Source of the DNA: an uncultured Verrucomicrobiota bacterium
GTDB taxonomy: Bacteria; Verrucomicrobiota; Verrucomicrobiia; Opitutales; Opitutaceae
Assembly: GCA_903898675.1 (NCBI GenBank)
Contig: CAIUGM010000020.1
Location: 1-64,000, forward strand
DNA: 64,000 nucleotides
Reading direction: 5' to 3'
The notes below the pieces were generated by a model. The model was not told the DNA's origin. It saw nothing but the letters and a program-made list of their open reading frames with translations, and made no database searches. Position numbers and translations under genes: made by a program. Shown here in pieces: positions 25,366 through 33,552 of this stretch; position 1 is the first letter of the stretch, and every line of letters begins with the position of its first letter.

Positions 25366-26952
25366 TCACGTCTCCGTCGCCGGATGAAACCGGGCGAGGG
25401 TGGCGAGCTGGTCGGCGATGTTCCGGTCGGACCGGCAGCGCTGCATTTTGCTCGTGCTGGACGCCTTGCCCTGGCCCAGCGCCCATTCCTCAAACATGCC
25501 TGGCACGACCAGGCGGACCGAGGGCGAATCGACCGTGCGCGCCGCGCGCCGCGCCGCGTAGTCGCTGTTGCGCCGCGCCAGCTCGGCATCGAGCTCGGGG
25601 GCCAGCACGTTCGCGGTGGGCGTCTTGATGGTGTGGGTGCCCAGCTCGAGCCACCACTCGTGGCAGGAAATGATCTGCCCGGCGGCCACGCGGCGCTGGT
25701 AGGGGGCGACGTGGAAATTCACGGCCGACCAGCCGTTGCGCGAGCAGACCGCGAGCAGCGTCTCGGCCAGCTCGCGCTCGGTGACGTGTTCGCCGAACGA
25801 ATTCAGCTGGCAGCCCGTGCGGCCGATGAACTGCAGGCGCTGCGGATCCACGGAGACAAAGCGCACGATGTCGCCCAGCACGTAGCGGCAGAGCCCGGCG
25901 GGCGTGGTGAGCAGGACGACGTAGTCGACGCCGGGCTGCACCTGCTCGAGCGGCCGGCAGAAATCGCGGTCGTCGGCCAGGGTCTTTTCGTTGAAATCCC
26001 GCAGCGGCAGGAATTCGAAGAAAATCCCCGAGTCGGTGAGCAGGCGGAGGGCGGCCGGCTGCAGGTCGTCCTGCACGGCGATGACGCCCTCGGCGGCGGC
26101 ATAGACCTCGTGGAGGTTCACCGTGGGCCCGAGCCAGAGGCGGAGGGCGTCCGTGTAGAGCCCCGCCGCCGCGCCGGAAAACAGGAGGCACTCGAGGTTG
26201 GGCCACAAGGCCTGCAGGTGGGGCGGGGCTTCCTCCGCCCCGGCCGCGGCGGCCTCGCGGCAGGCGAGGGCGAGGGCGCAGGCGGCCGCGGGGGCGCCGG
26301 CGACCAAGGTGACATCACTGGTGCGCATGGCCTGCACGGTTTCCGTGAGCTTAACCGGGCCCTCCGGCAGGTAGTCGACGTCGAGTGGCGGCGAGCGCAG
26401 GTTGGCCTCGACCCAGGGCGACAGGGAAAAAGTGAGGATCCCGTCCAGCGAGGTGAAGTAGGCGCCGGCCTCCTCCTTGATGATCGTGCTGGGCCCGGTG
26501 TGCAGGTGCCGGCCGAGGAAGACCCCGGGGTTCCCGACCCGGGTGACATAGAGGAAGAGCGCCGCATACAGGCCGTCGCGGTACTACCGGAGCATCACGT
26601 CCGGCACGGGGATGATCTTGGGTTTCCGGCCCATGGTGCCGGCCGTCTCGACGTAGAAATGGCAGGTGCCCGGCAGCAGCACCCCGGTTTCGCCGGCCGC
26701 CATCCGCTGCACCAGCGGCTGGAAGTAGTCGTAGCTCCGCGGCGGCACGCTGTCGCGGAACTGCTCGTAGGTCGTGCTGGCCCGGAGGCTGTGCTGCTGG
26801 CCGAACTCCGTGCCGTCGAACTGGGCCATGAGCTGCCTGAAGGAGCTCTTTTGCGCGGCCAGGCCCAGGCCCTGGGCTTTCAGGCGGCGGGCGAACCGGC
26901 GGGCCCGGTACCCGGCCAGGAACTCCACGAGAAATCTCGGCGCCAGCGTCAT
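25366..26952 (-). pseudogene. GH3 auxin-responsive-promoter family protein, interrupted by in-frame TAG
   Basis: On the minus strand one frame encodes a complete GH3-like protein (about 528 codons): N-terminal LAAQKSSFRQLMAQFDGTEFG, the ATP-binding FYVETAGTMG-RKPKIIP region, YAAAEGVIAVQ, YVLGDIVRF and a normal C-terminal end. The only lesion is a TAG at 26586-26584 (codon 123), within VMLR-stop-YRDGLYAALFLY. Both sides stay in the same frame with no indel. GH3-fold proteins ligate amino acids to acyl adenylates; bacterial members are of unknown role. Either the gene is dead by one substitution (CAG to TAG would suffice), or the base is an error or is read through. Confidence 0.85.
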
Positions 26953-27083
26953 GCTTGCTGAGTCAGACAGCTGACCCCGGTGAAGGCTACAGGGATTTTC
27001 GTTTCCGCGCGGGAAAAATGCGTCACCGCCGCCCCGTTCGGGATTGCCGGCCGGAACCGGCCGCGCAGTCTCCGCCTTACCAC

Positions 27084-27842
27084 ATGCCGCTGCCGCCAGT
27101 TCTCTTTGAAGACGATGCCTTGGTCGCGTTCGACAAGCCGGCCGGCCTGCTCCTGGCGCCCGACCGCCGCGACAAGGCGCGGGAAAACCTCGCGGACCTC
27201 GTGCGCGCGAAAATGGGCGCCGGGGTCGCCACCGTGCACCGGATCGACGCCGAGGGCAGCGGGGTGGTGCTGTGCGCCAAGACCAAGCCCGCCCTGGATT
27301 TTCTCAGCGGCCAGTTCCAGTCCAAGACGGTCGGCAAGACCGGCCATGCGCTCACGGTGGGCGTGCCGGTCATGGACACGTACACCGTGGACTTTGTGCT
27401 GAAGGAGGACGAGGCGCAGCCCGGCCGCATGTGCGTCGTCAAGAAGCACGGCCACGCCAGCGTGACGGGTTTCACCGTGCTGGAAAAATACCCGCAGCCC
27501 GCGGGCCGCGCCAGTTTTGCGCTCGTGGAGTGCCGGCCCGTCACCGGCCGCACCCACCAGGTCCGCGTGCACCTCGCGGCCTCGGGCACGCCCATCCTCG
27601 GCGACCCGCTTTACGGCGACGAGACGCAGCTGATGCTCTCGGACCTGAAGCGCGGTTACAAGGGCCGCGCCGACGAGCACCCGCTCATCACCCGGCTGGC
27701 CCTCCACGCGGGCGGGCTGACGTTCACCCATCCGTTCACGCGCGAGAAGATGACGGTCACGGCCCCGCTGCCCAACGATTTTGCCGTCGCGTTGAAATAC
27801 CTGAGGAAATTCGGCCCGGGGCCCGCGCGGCGCCCGGCCTGA
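27084..27842 (+). CDS. RluA-family pseudouridine synthase
   Basis: A 252-residue protein without an S4 domain. It has VAFDKPAGLLLAP, catalytic loop VHRIDAEGSGVVL (Asp present; most RluA members have HRLDxxTSG), RPVTGRTHQVRVHLA and GTPILGDPLYG. The T in the loop is replaced by Gly/Ser, which is an unusual variant. The ATG at 27084 follows 131 bases after the divergent GH3 start. The target RNA (23S or tRNA) cannot be told from the sequence. Confidence 0.8.
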   Translation: MPLPPVLFEDDALVAFDKPAGLLLAPDRRDKARENLADLVRAKMGAGVATVHRIDAEGSGVVLCAKTKPALDFLSGQFQSKTVGKTGHALTVGVPVMDTYTVDFVLKEDEAQPGRMCVVKKHGHASVTGFTVLEKYPQPAGRASFALVECRPVTGRTHQVRVHLAASGTPILGDPLYGDETQLMLSDLKRGYKGRADEHPLITRLALHAGGLTFTHPFTREKMTVTAPLPNDFAVALKYLRKFGPGPARRPA

Positions 27843-27964
27843 CCGGTGGTGAACGTTCCGTTAAAGCGGCGTTCTCCCGGCACTAATAGTTGGACGGCGC
27901 CCGGTCGTTTGCGTTTACATCCGCGGACCGGCTGCTTGGCTCGCCGGTAACGAATCAGTACCCC

Positions 27965-29962
27965 ATGAGCGGTCCTTCCACCCCTGTCAGCCATTCAATT
28001 GATGCCGAGGGCATCGGCTGGATCACCTTCGACGATCCGGCGGGTCGCGCCAACATTTTCAATCCCGCCACCCAGGCCGCGCTGCGGTCCGCGGTCCTGG
28101 CCCTGGCCGCGGAGCCGGTGCGCGCCGTCGTGGTACTCAGCGCGAAGGAAAAAATCTTCATCGCCGGCGCCGACCTCGGGTGGCTCGCGGGACTCGCGGA
28201 CGACCAGGCCGCCACGCAGGCGGCGCGCGCCGGCCAGGAATTGTTCGGGCTGCTGGCGGGCTTCAAGGTGCCGGTGGTGTGCGCGATCCACGGCGCCTGT
28301 GCCGGCGGCGGGTATGAGCTGGCGCTCGCCTGCACCTGGCGGATCGCGAGCGAGGCCCGCGAAACCGTGATCGGTCTCCCCGAGGTGGGTCTCGGCCTGA
28401 TTCCCGGCTGGGGCGGTTGCACGCGGCTGCCCCGCCTGATCGGGGCCCGGGCCGCGGTGGAACACATTTTGAAGGCGGCCCTCGTGCCGGCCGCGGCGGC
28501 GCGGGCGGCGGGTTTGGTTGACGAACTTGTGCCCGCGGCGGAACTCCTGGCCCGGGCCCGCGCCGCGGCGCGGCGCCTGGCGGATGAAGGGGCCCCCGTG
28601 CGCCCGGTCCCGGACCCGGTCGGGCCGGATTTTTTCAGCGATCAGCGCCAGCTCGCCCTGACGCGGCGGCGCGGCCAGCCCGCCCCCCTCGCCGTGCTTG
28701 AGGCGGTGGAAAAAAGCGCCGGCCTGCCGCTGGCCGCGGCCCTCGACCTGGAAGCCACGCTGTTCGGCGGCGTCGCGGCGGGGGAAATCGCGAAGAACTT
28801 CATCCACGTTTTTTTCCTGAAGGAGGCCGCCCGGAAACTCACCGTCGACGGCTGGTTCCCGCCGGTGGCGGACGCACCGCCGCCCAAGCCTTTCCGGACG
28901 ATCGGCGTGATCGGCGCGGGCGTCATGGGCTCGGGCATCGCGCAGTGGTGCGCCATGCACGGCTTCGGCGTCATCCTCTGCGATTCCAGCAAGGAGGCGA
29001 TCGAGCGCGGCGTGGCCGTGATCCGCGAGCTGTTCGCCGAGGCGGTGAAGCGCGGCAAGGTGACGGGCGACCAGGCGCACCGGATGACGGGCGGCATCGG
29101 CATCACCACGAGCCTGGAGGATTTTGAGATCTGCGACCTGGTGATCGAGGCGGTCGTCGAGGATGTCGCGGCGAAGCAGAAGGTTTTTGCGGAGCTGAGC
29201 CGTCTGGTCACACCCGACTGCCTGCTGGCGTCCAACACCTCCGCGCTGCCGATCGAGGAACTGGCCGCCACGGCCGTGAATCCCGGCCGGGTGGTCGGCC
29301 TGCATTTTTTCAACCCGGTCAGCCGGATGCCGCTCGTGGAGCTGGTGCTCAGCCCGCACACCACCCGCGCCACCGCAGAGCGGGCGCTGGCCTTCGTCAA
29401 GGCCCTGGGCAAGTCCGCGGTGATCTGCAAATCGGCGCCCGGCTTCCTCGTGACGCGCGTGTTGTTTTTCTACCTCAACGAGGCCTGCCGGCTCTGGGAG
29501 CAGGGCGTCCCGGCGGAAGTCATCGACCGCGCGATGCGCGACTGGGGCTGGCCGATGGGGCCGCTGCGGCTGATCGACGAGGTCGGCGTCGATGTCACCG
29601 ATTTCATCTACGGGGAAATGCAGCATTATTTCCCGGACCGTTTTGTCCGCTCCGCGATCTGCGGCCGGCTGCTGGCGGCCGGGTTGAAGGGCCGGAAGAA
29701 CGGCGCTGGCGCGGGGTTCTACGATTACACGGACGGCCGGGAAACGCTGAACCCGGCGCTGGCGGATTTCTCGCCCGCTGCGGCGGTGGCGATGGCGGCG
29801 GCGGTCATCCAGGAGCTGCTCAACGGCGTGCTGATCGCGGAAACCCGGCGGGTGCTCGCCGAGGGCGTGCTGCGGACGGCGGATGAGGCGGATTTCGCCC
29901 TGCTGATGGGCGCCGGTTTCCCGGCGATCCGCGGCGGCCTGCTGCATTCGGCCAAGGGTTAG
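27965..29962 (+). CDS. fadJ: Bifunctional enoyl-CoA hydratase / 3-hydroxyacyl-CoA dehydrogenase (FadJ/FadB-like)
   Basis: A 665-residue protein. The N-terminal crotonase domain (GWITFDDPAGRANIF, IFIAGADLGWL, GACAGGGYELALAC, GLPEVGLGLIPGWGG) is joined to a 3-hydroxyacyl-CoA dehydrogenase with a Rossmann motif (IGVIGAGVMGSGIAQW), the SNTSALPI and LHFFNPVSRMPLVELV active-site segments, and a C-terminal domain (GWPMGPLRLIDEVGVDV). It catalyses two steps of beta-oxidation. It is slightly shorter than E. coli FadJ. No thiolase is adjacent. The start is ATG 27965, where the crotonase domain begins. Confidence 0.88.
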   Translation: MSGPSTPVSHSIDAEGIGWITFDDPAGRANIFNPATQAALRSAVLALAAEPVRAVVVLSAKEKIFIAGADLGWLAGLADDQAATQAARAGQELFGLLAGFKVPVVCAIHGACAGGGYELALACTWRIASEARETVIGLPEVGLGLIPGWGGCTRLPRLIGARAAVEHILKAALVPAAAARAAGLVDELVPAAELLARARAAARRLADEGAPVRPVPDPVGPDFFSDQRQLALTRRRGQPAPLAVLEAVEKSAGLPLAAALDLEATLFGGVAAGEIAKNFIHVFFLKEAARKLTVDGWFPPVADAPPPKPFRTIGVIGAGVMGSGIAQWCAMHGFGVILCDSSKEAIERGVAVIRELFAEAVKRGKVTGDQAHRMTGGIGITTSLEDFEICDLVIEAVVEDVAAKQKVFAELSRLVTPDCLLASNTSALPIEELAATAVNPGRVVGLHFFNPVSRMPLVELVLSPHTTRATAERALAFVKALGKSAVICKSAPGFLVTRVLFFYLNEACRLWEQGVPAEVIDRAMRDWGWPMGPLRLIDEVGVDVTDFIYGEMQHYFPDRFVRSAICGRLLAAGLKGRKNGAGAGFYDYTDGRETLNPALADFSPAAAVAMAAAVIQELLNGVLIAETRRVLAEGVLRTADEADFALLMGAGFPAIRGGLLHSAKG

Positions 29963-30341
29963 GAAGGGTTTTCAAACCCGGAGGGGGACCACTAAAAAGA
30001 TTCCGCCAACGGCGGAATCCACATTCACTGCTCCGGCCAATCGCCTCCACCGACCGGTTCAGGGGCGGCTGATCGCCGCCTTTCTGCCCGCGACGAGCGG
30101 GCCCCCGAAGCCCACTGCGCAGGCGATCAGCCGGAGCCGCACCGCCAAAATTTCGCCGTTGGCGAAATTCCATTGGTGGTAGCCTGGCCTTGGTTTGGTC
30201 AGCTCGAAGCAATCCCGGGTCTCGGTATCCACGTTTGAAGACACTCGCCAGCCCTTACGAAGGATTGCGCGACCGTTGCGGCCGGTCAAAAAGCCGTTGC
30301 GGCCGGCGGCAATTTAGGAAAACTCCCGGGTTGTACCGCCC
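29963..30341. other. Gene-free 379-bp interval with nested palindromes and direct repeats
   Basis: No supported gene. The left half (29988-30182) is strongly palindromic. Two 9-bp hairpins, GATTCCGCC-AAC-GGCGGAATC (29999-30019) and AATTTCGCC-GTT-GGCGAAATT (30149-30169), flank a 12-bp inverted repeat CGGCTGATCGCC/GGCGATCAGCCG (30066-30077 and 30122-30133) and an inner GCCCG/CGGGC hairpin. The right half is the upstream region of the E1-E2 gene and carries a 13-bp direct repeat. Confidence 0.7.
30273..30306 (+). promoter_or_regulatory. Direct repeat CCGTTGCGGCCGG, 21-bp period, upstream of E1-E2 gene
   Basis: Identical 13-mers at 30273-30285 and 30294-30306. The 21-base spacing equals two DNA helical turns, so one protein could bind both on the same face. 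They end 35 bases before the E1-E2 start codon. An operator role is inferred. Confidence 0.4.
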
Positions 30342-33300
30342 ATGGCCAAAGCCGCGACTCTCAATAAGGAACAACGACGCCATCTGCTGCTGACGATGCT
30401 GGAGAGCCGGCAGGGCGACTTGCGCGAGGAAAGCCTGAACCGGCAGGGCAAGGGCCACTTCCATGTTTCCGGCCGCGGCCACGAGGCGATGGCGGCGATC
30501 GGCGCGCAATTGCGCGACGGGGATTTCCTGGCCCCCTACTACCGCGACCGCGGCATGTGCATGGGCCGCGGGCTGACCACGCGCCACCTCGCGCTCGAGT
30601 ACTTTGCCAAGCGCGACTCGGCTTCCCGCGGCCGGATGATGCCGTCGCACTACTGTTCCCGGGAGCTGAACATCGTCAGCGTGCCCACGCCCACGGGGGC
30701 CCAGCTGATGCCGGCCGCCGGCATGGCGTGGGGCATCCAGCTCGACAAGAAGGACGGCGTCGTGGTCACCACCGTCGGGGACGCCGCCTCGCGCCAGGGT
30801 GATTTCTACGAGACGCTCAGCTTCGCGCTGGAAAAGAAGCTGCCGCTGCTCCTCATCGTCGAGGACAACGCCTACGGCATCTCCACCCCGACGCGCGAGA
30901 CCAACCCGCTGGCCATCGAGGTCCTGAACCGGGCGCAATGGCAGGTGCTCGACGGCTCGGATCCCGAGGCCGTGCACGCCGCGGGCCGCGAGGCCATCGC
31001 CGAGCTGCGGGCGGGCCGGGGGCCGGTGTTCTTCTGGGTGAGGATGGAGCGGCTTTCCAGCCACACGAGCTCGGACGACCACACCCTGTACCGCTCGAAG
31101 GAGGATCTCGCCGCCCTCGAGCAGGCCGACCCGATCCGCCGGCTCAAGGACCGCATGATCAAGGATGGCGAGCTCGCGGAGGCGGACTTCGCCGGCTACG
31201 AGGCCGAGCTGAAGGAAAAGGTCCGCCGCGATTACGCCGCGGCGGAGAAAGCGGAGAACCCGCGGATCGACGACCTGATGGTCGAGACGCTCGCACCTTC
31301 GCCCGACCTGAACGAGGAGCTGTTTCCGCCGGGCAAGTACCGGATGGGCGACCTGATCAACCGCACGCTGCGCGCCGGCCTCGATGCCGACCCCGGCCGG
31401 ATCATTTTTGGCGAGGACGTCGAGGACCCGAAGGGCGGGGTGTTCCGGCTGACGCAGAAGCTCACCACGGATTTTCCCGGGCAGGTCTTCAACTCGCCGC
31501 TGGCGGAGTCGACGATCATCGGGCTTGCGGGCGGTCTCGCGCTTTACGGCCGCCGGCCGGTGTTCGAGATCCAGTTCATCGATTTCATCTATCCCGGCTT
31601 CAACCAGCTGGTCTCCAACCTGGCGAACCTGCGCTGGCGCACGAACGGGGAATGGAAGGTGCCGGCGGTCATCTACGCGCCGTACGGGGCTTACCTGCCC
31701 GGCGGCGGGCTCTGGCATTCGCAGGCGAACGAGGCGGTGTTCGCGCATTTTCCGGGCATCAACGTGGTGATTCCCAGCACGCCCGAGGATGCGGCCGGGC
31801 TGCTCTGGACCGCGATGCACGCGGAGGACCTCGTGCTGTTTTTGCTGCCGAAGCACATGCTCTGGGCGGAGCGGGAAGTGGCGACGCCGGTGGTTTCCAT
31901 TCCGTTCGGCTCGGCCCGCCGCTGCCTGGAAGGCGACGATCTCACGCTGGTCGCCTGGGGCAACACCATGGAAAAGGCCTATGAGGCGATCGCCGGGCTC
32001 AAGGGCGAGGCCACGGTTGACCTGATCGACCTGCGCTCCATCGCGCCATGGGACAAGGCGACCATCGAGGCGTCCGTCCGCCGGACCGGCCGGCTGGTCG
32101 TGGTGCAGGAGGACTCGGAGAACTGTTCCGTCGGCCAGATGATCATCACCCACATCATGGGCCAGCCCGACCTGTGGGCCGCCTTGAAGGCGCCGCCGGT
32201 GCTGGTGGCCAAGGGCAACGTGATGACCGGCTACAACCCCATTTACGAATATGCCGCGCTGCCCGACGTGCCGCGGATCGTCGACGCCATCTGGCGCACG
32301 GTGTCGATCAACGTGGCGCGCGGCGAGAATGTGGGTGCGAGCTTGCTCGCGACTCCGGCGGCCGAAGCAATCGCGAGCCAGCCCGCTCCCGCCTCGGATA
32401 GTGGACACGCCCCGCAGAACACGGTCATCGCCGGCACGAGCGACATCAGCGTGAAGGTGCCGATCATGGGCGAGGGTCTCCGGTCCGCCCGGGTGGTTGC
32501 GCTCAACAAGCAGGCCGGGGACGCCGTGAAGCACGACGACGTGCTGTGCGAGGTGGAGACGGACAAGGCCGTCTACCCGATCGAGGCTTCCTTCGCGGGC
32601 AAGTTCAAGGAGTGGAAGATCAAGCTCGATGACACGGTGCTCATCGGCCAGGAGATCGCGCTCGTCACCGGCGACACCGACAGCGTGGCTGCACTGCGGG
32701 TGCACGCCGCGGCGAACCCTGCGCCGGTTTCCGGGGCGGCGGCGGCCCGCTCCGCCCCGGCTATTTCTTCACCTGCTCCAACTATGAAAGGCAACCCCCG
32801 TCAGCCCGCGTTGCATCCCGCGATCACCAAGCGTCTCGATGCCGTTGTCCCCGCCACCATGCTGATGGATGTCCGTTGGGAGGGACTCCGGCTGGCCCGC
32901 GAGGACGGCAAGAAACGGCTCGGCAAGGCGGCGGCCTCGCCCTCTGTCATGATGGCGTGGTGCGTGGTGCGCGCGCAGGAAAAACACGCGCCCTTCCGCT
33001 GCCTCGTCAACAAGGACGGTGCCATCCTGGAAAGTCCCGACTTCGAGGCCGGGATCGCGGTTGCGCTGGAAGGCGACCGGCTGGCGACGGCGTCGATTCC
33101 CCGCGCCAACCAGCTGGCGTGGGCCGATTTTGTGACCGCCTACAACCGGGCCGTCGAGGAGACCCGCGCCGGCAAGCTGATCGACGTGCAGGCGCCGATG
33201 AATGTGACGAGCCTCGGGGCCTTCGGGATCGAGAGCGCCACGCCGATCGTGGTGCCGCCCTCGATGGGCACGATTTTCATCGGCTCAGCCCACGAACGCA

Positions 33301-33446
33301 TGATCAACCACGCCGGGGTGATTCATCCGGTTGAGGTAATCACCCTATCGCTCACCTTCGACCACAAGGTCGTCAACGGAGCCGGCGCGGCGGCCTTTCT
33401 GCAGGAAGTAAAAACCCAGATGGAAACCTTCAAGCTGCCTGCTTGA
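30342..33446 (+). CDS. Single-chain 2-oxoacid dehydrogenase: E1alpha-E1beta-lipoyl-E2 fusion
   Basis: A 1034-residue protein combining parts normally made as three. E1alpha spans about 1-320 (TPP region TVGDAASRQGDFYE ... VEDNAYGIST). E1beta spans about 335-660 (IIFGEDVEDPKGGVF, QFIDFIYPGFNQL, YGAYLPGGGLWHSQ). The lipoyl domain spans about 690-785, with lipoyl-Lys742 in VETDKAVYP. The E2 acyltransferase domain spans about 800-1034. No peripheral subunit-binding domain is visible, as expected when E1 is covalently attached. The E2 HxxxDG motif reads DHKVVNG (His1008, Asn1012 instead of Asp). No E3 gene is adjacent. Branched-chain or pyruvate substrate is undecided; sequence and neighbours favour branched-chain oxoacids. 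Confidence 0.85.
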   Translation: MAKAATLNKEQRRHLLLTMLESRQGDLREESLNRQGKGHFHVSGRGHEAMAAIGAQLRDGDFLAPYYRDRGMCMGRGLTTRHLALEYFAKRDSASRGRMMPSHYCSRELNIVSVPTPTGAQLMPAAGMAWGIQLDKKDGVVVTTVGDAASRQGDFYETLSFALEKKLPLLLIVEDNAYGISTPTRETNPLAIEVLNRAQWQVLDGSDPEAVHAAGREAIAELRAGRGPVFFWVRMERLSSHTSSDDHTLYRSKEDLAALEQADPIRRLKDRMIKDGELAEADFAGYEAELKEKVRRDYAAAEKAENPRIDDLMVETLAPSPDLNEELFPPGKYRMGDLINRTLRAGLDADPGRIIFGEDVEDPKGGVFRLTQKLTTDFPGQVFNSPLAESTIIGLAGGLALYGRRPVFEIQFIDFIYPGFNQLVSNLANLRWRTNGEWKVPAVIYAPYGAYLPGGGLWHSQANEAVFAHFPGINVVIPSTPEDAAGLLWTAMHAEDLVLFLLPKHMLWAEREVATPVVSIPFGSARRCLEGDDLTLVAWGNTMEKAYEAIAGLKGEATVDLIDLRSIAPWDKATIEASVRRTGRLVVVQEDSENCSVGQMIITHIMGQPDLWAALKAPPVLVAKGNVMTGYNPIYEYAALPDVPRIVDAIWRTVSINVARGENVGASLLATPAAEAIASQPAPASDSGHAPQNTVIAGTSDISVKVPIMGEGLRSARVVALNKQAGDAVKHDDVLCEVETDKAVYPIEASFAGKFKEWKIKLDDTVLIGQEIALVTGDTDSVAALRVHAAANPAPVSGAAAARSAPAISSPAPTMKGNPRQPALHPAITKRLDAVVPATMLMDVRWEGLRLAREDGKKRLGKAAASPSVMMAWCVVRAQEKHAPFRCLVNKDGAILESPDFEAGIAVALEGDRLATASIPRANQLAWADFVTAYNRAVEETRAGKLIDVQAPMNVTSLGAFGIESATPIVVPPSMGTIFIGSAHERMINHAGVIHPVEVITLSLTFDHKVVNGAGAAAFLQEVKTQMETFKLPA
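32331..32393. repeat. REP-like palindrome inside the E1/E2 linker coding sequence
   Basis: Left arm GTGGGTGCGAGCTTGCTCGC (32331-32350, continuing GA) and right arm TCGCGAGCCAGCCCGCTCCC (32371-32390, continuing GCC) are reverse complements with three mismatches over about 20 bases. The motif GTGGGAGCGAGCTTGCTCGCGA is a well-known class of repetitive extragenic palindrome. Here it is in frame, length a multiple of three, encoding VGASLLATPAAEAIASQPAPA between the E1beta and lipoyl domains. Confidence 0.7.
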
Positions 33447-33552
33447 TGCGGGTTATGGAATAAACCAAGCACTTGCTTGCACCGGCGCGGCTGAGGCCGG
33501 CGAGAAGCGGACACACTTTTACCAAAGTGTTCATTGACGGACCGGGAAACGG

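Noticed and set aside
25366-26337. C-terminal GH3 segment as an independent gene starting at an internal Met
   Set aside because: The same frame continues upstream as GH3 sequence to the TAG and beyond, so it is part of one interrupted gene.
30255-32705. Long open frame antisense to the E1-E2 fusion
   Set aside because: Shadow frame; the plus strand carries continuous TPP, E1beta and lipoyl motifs.
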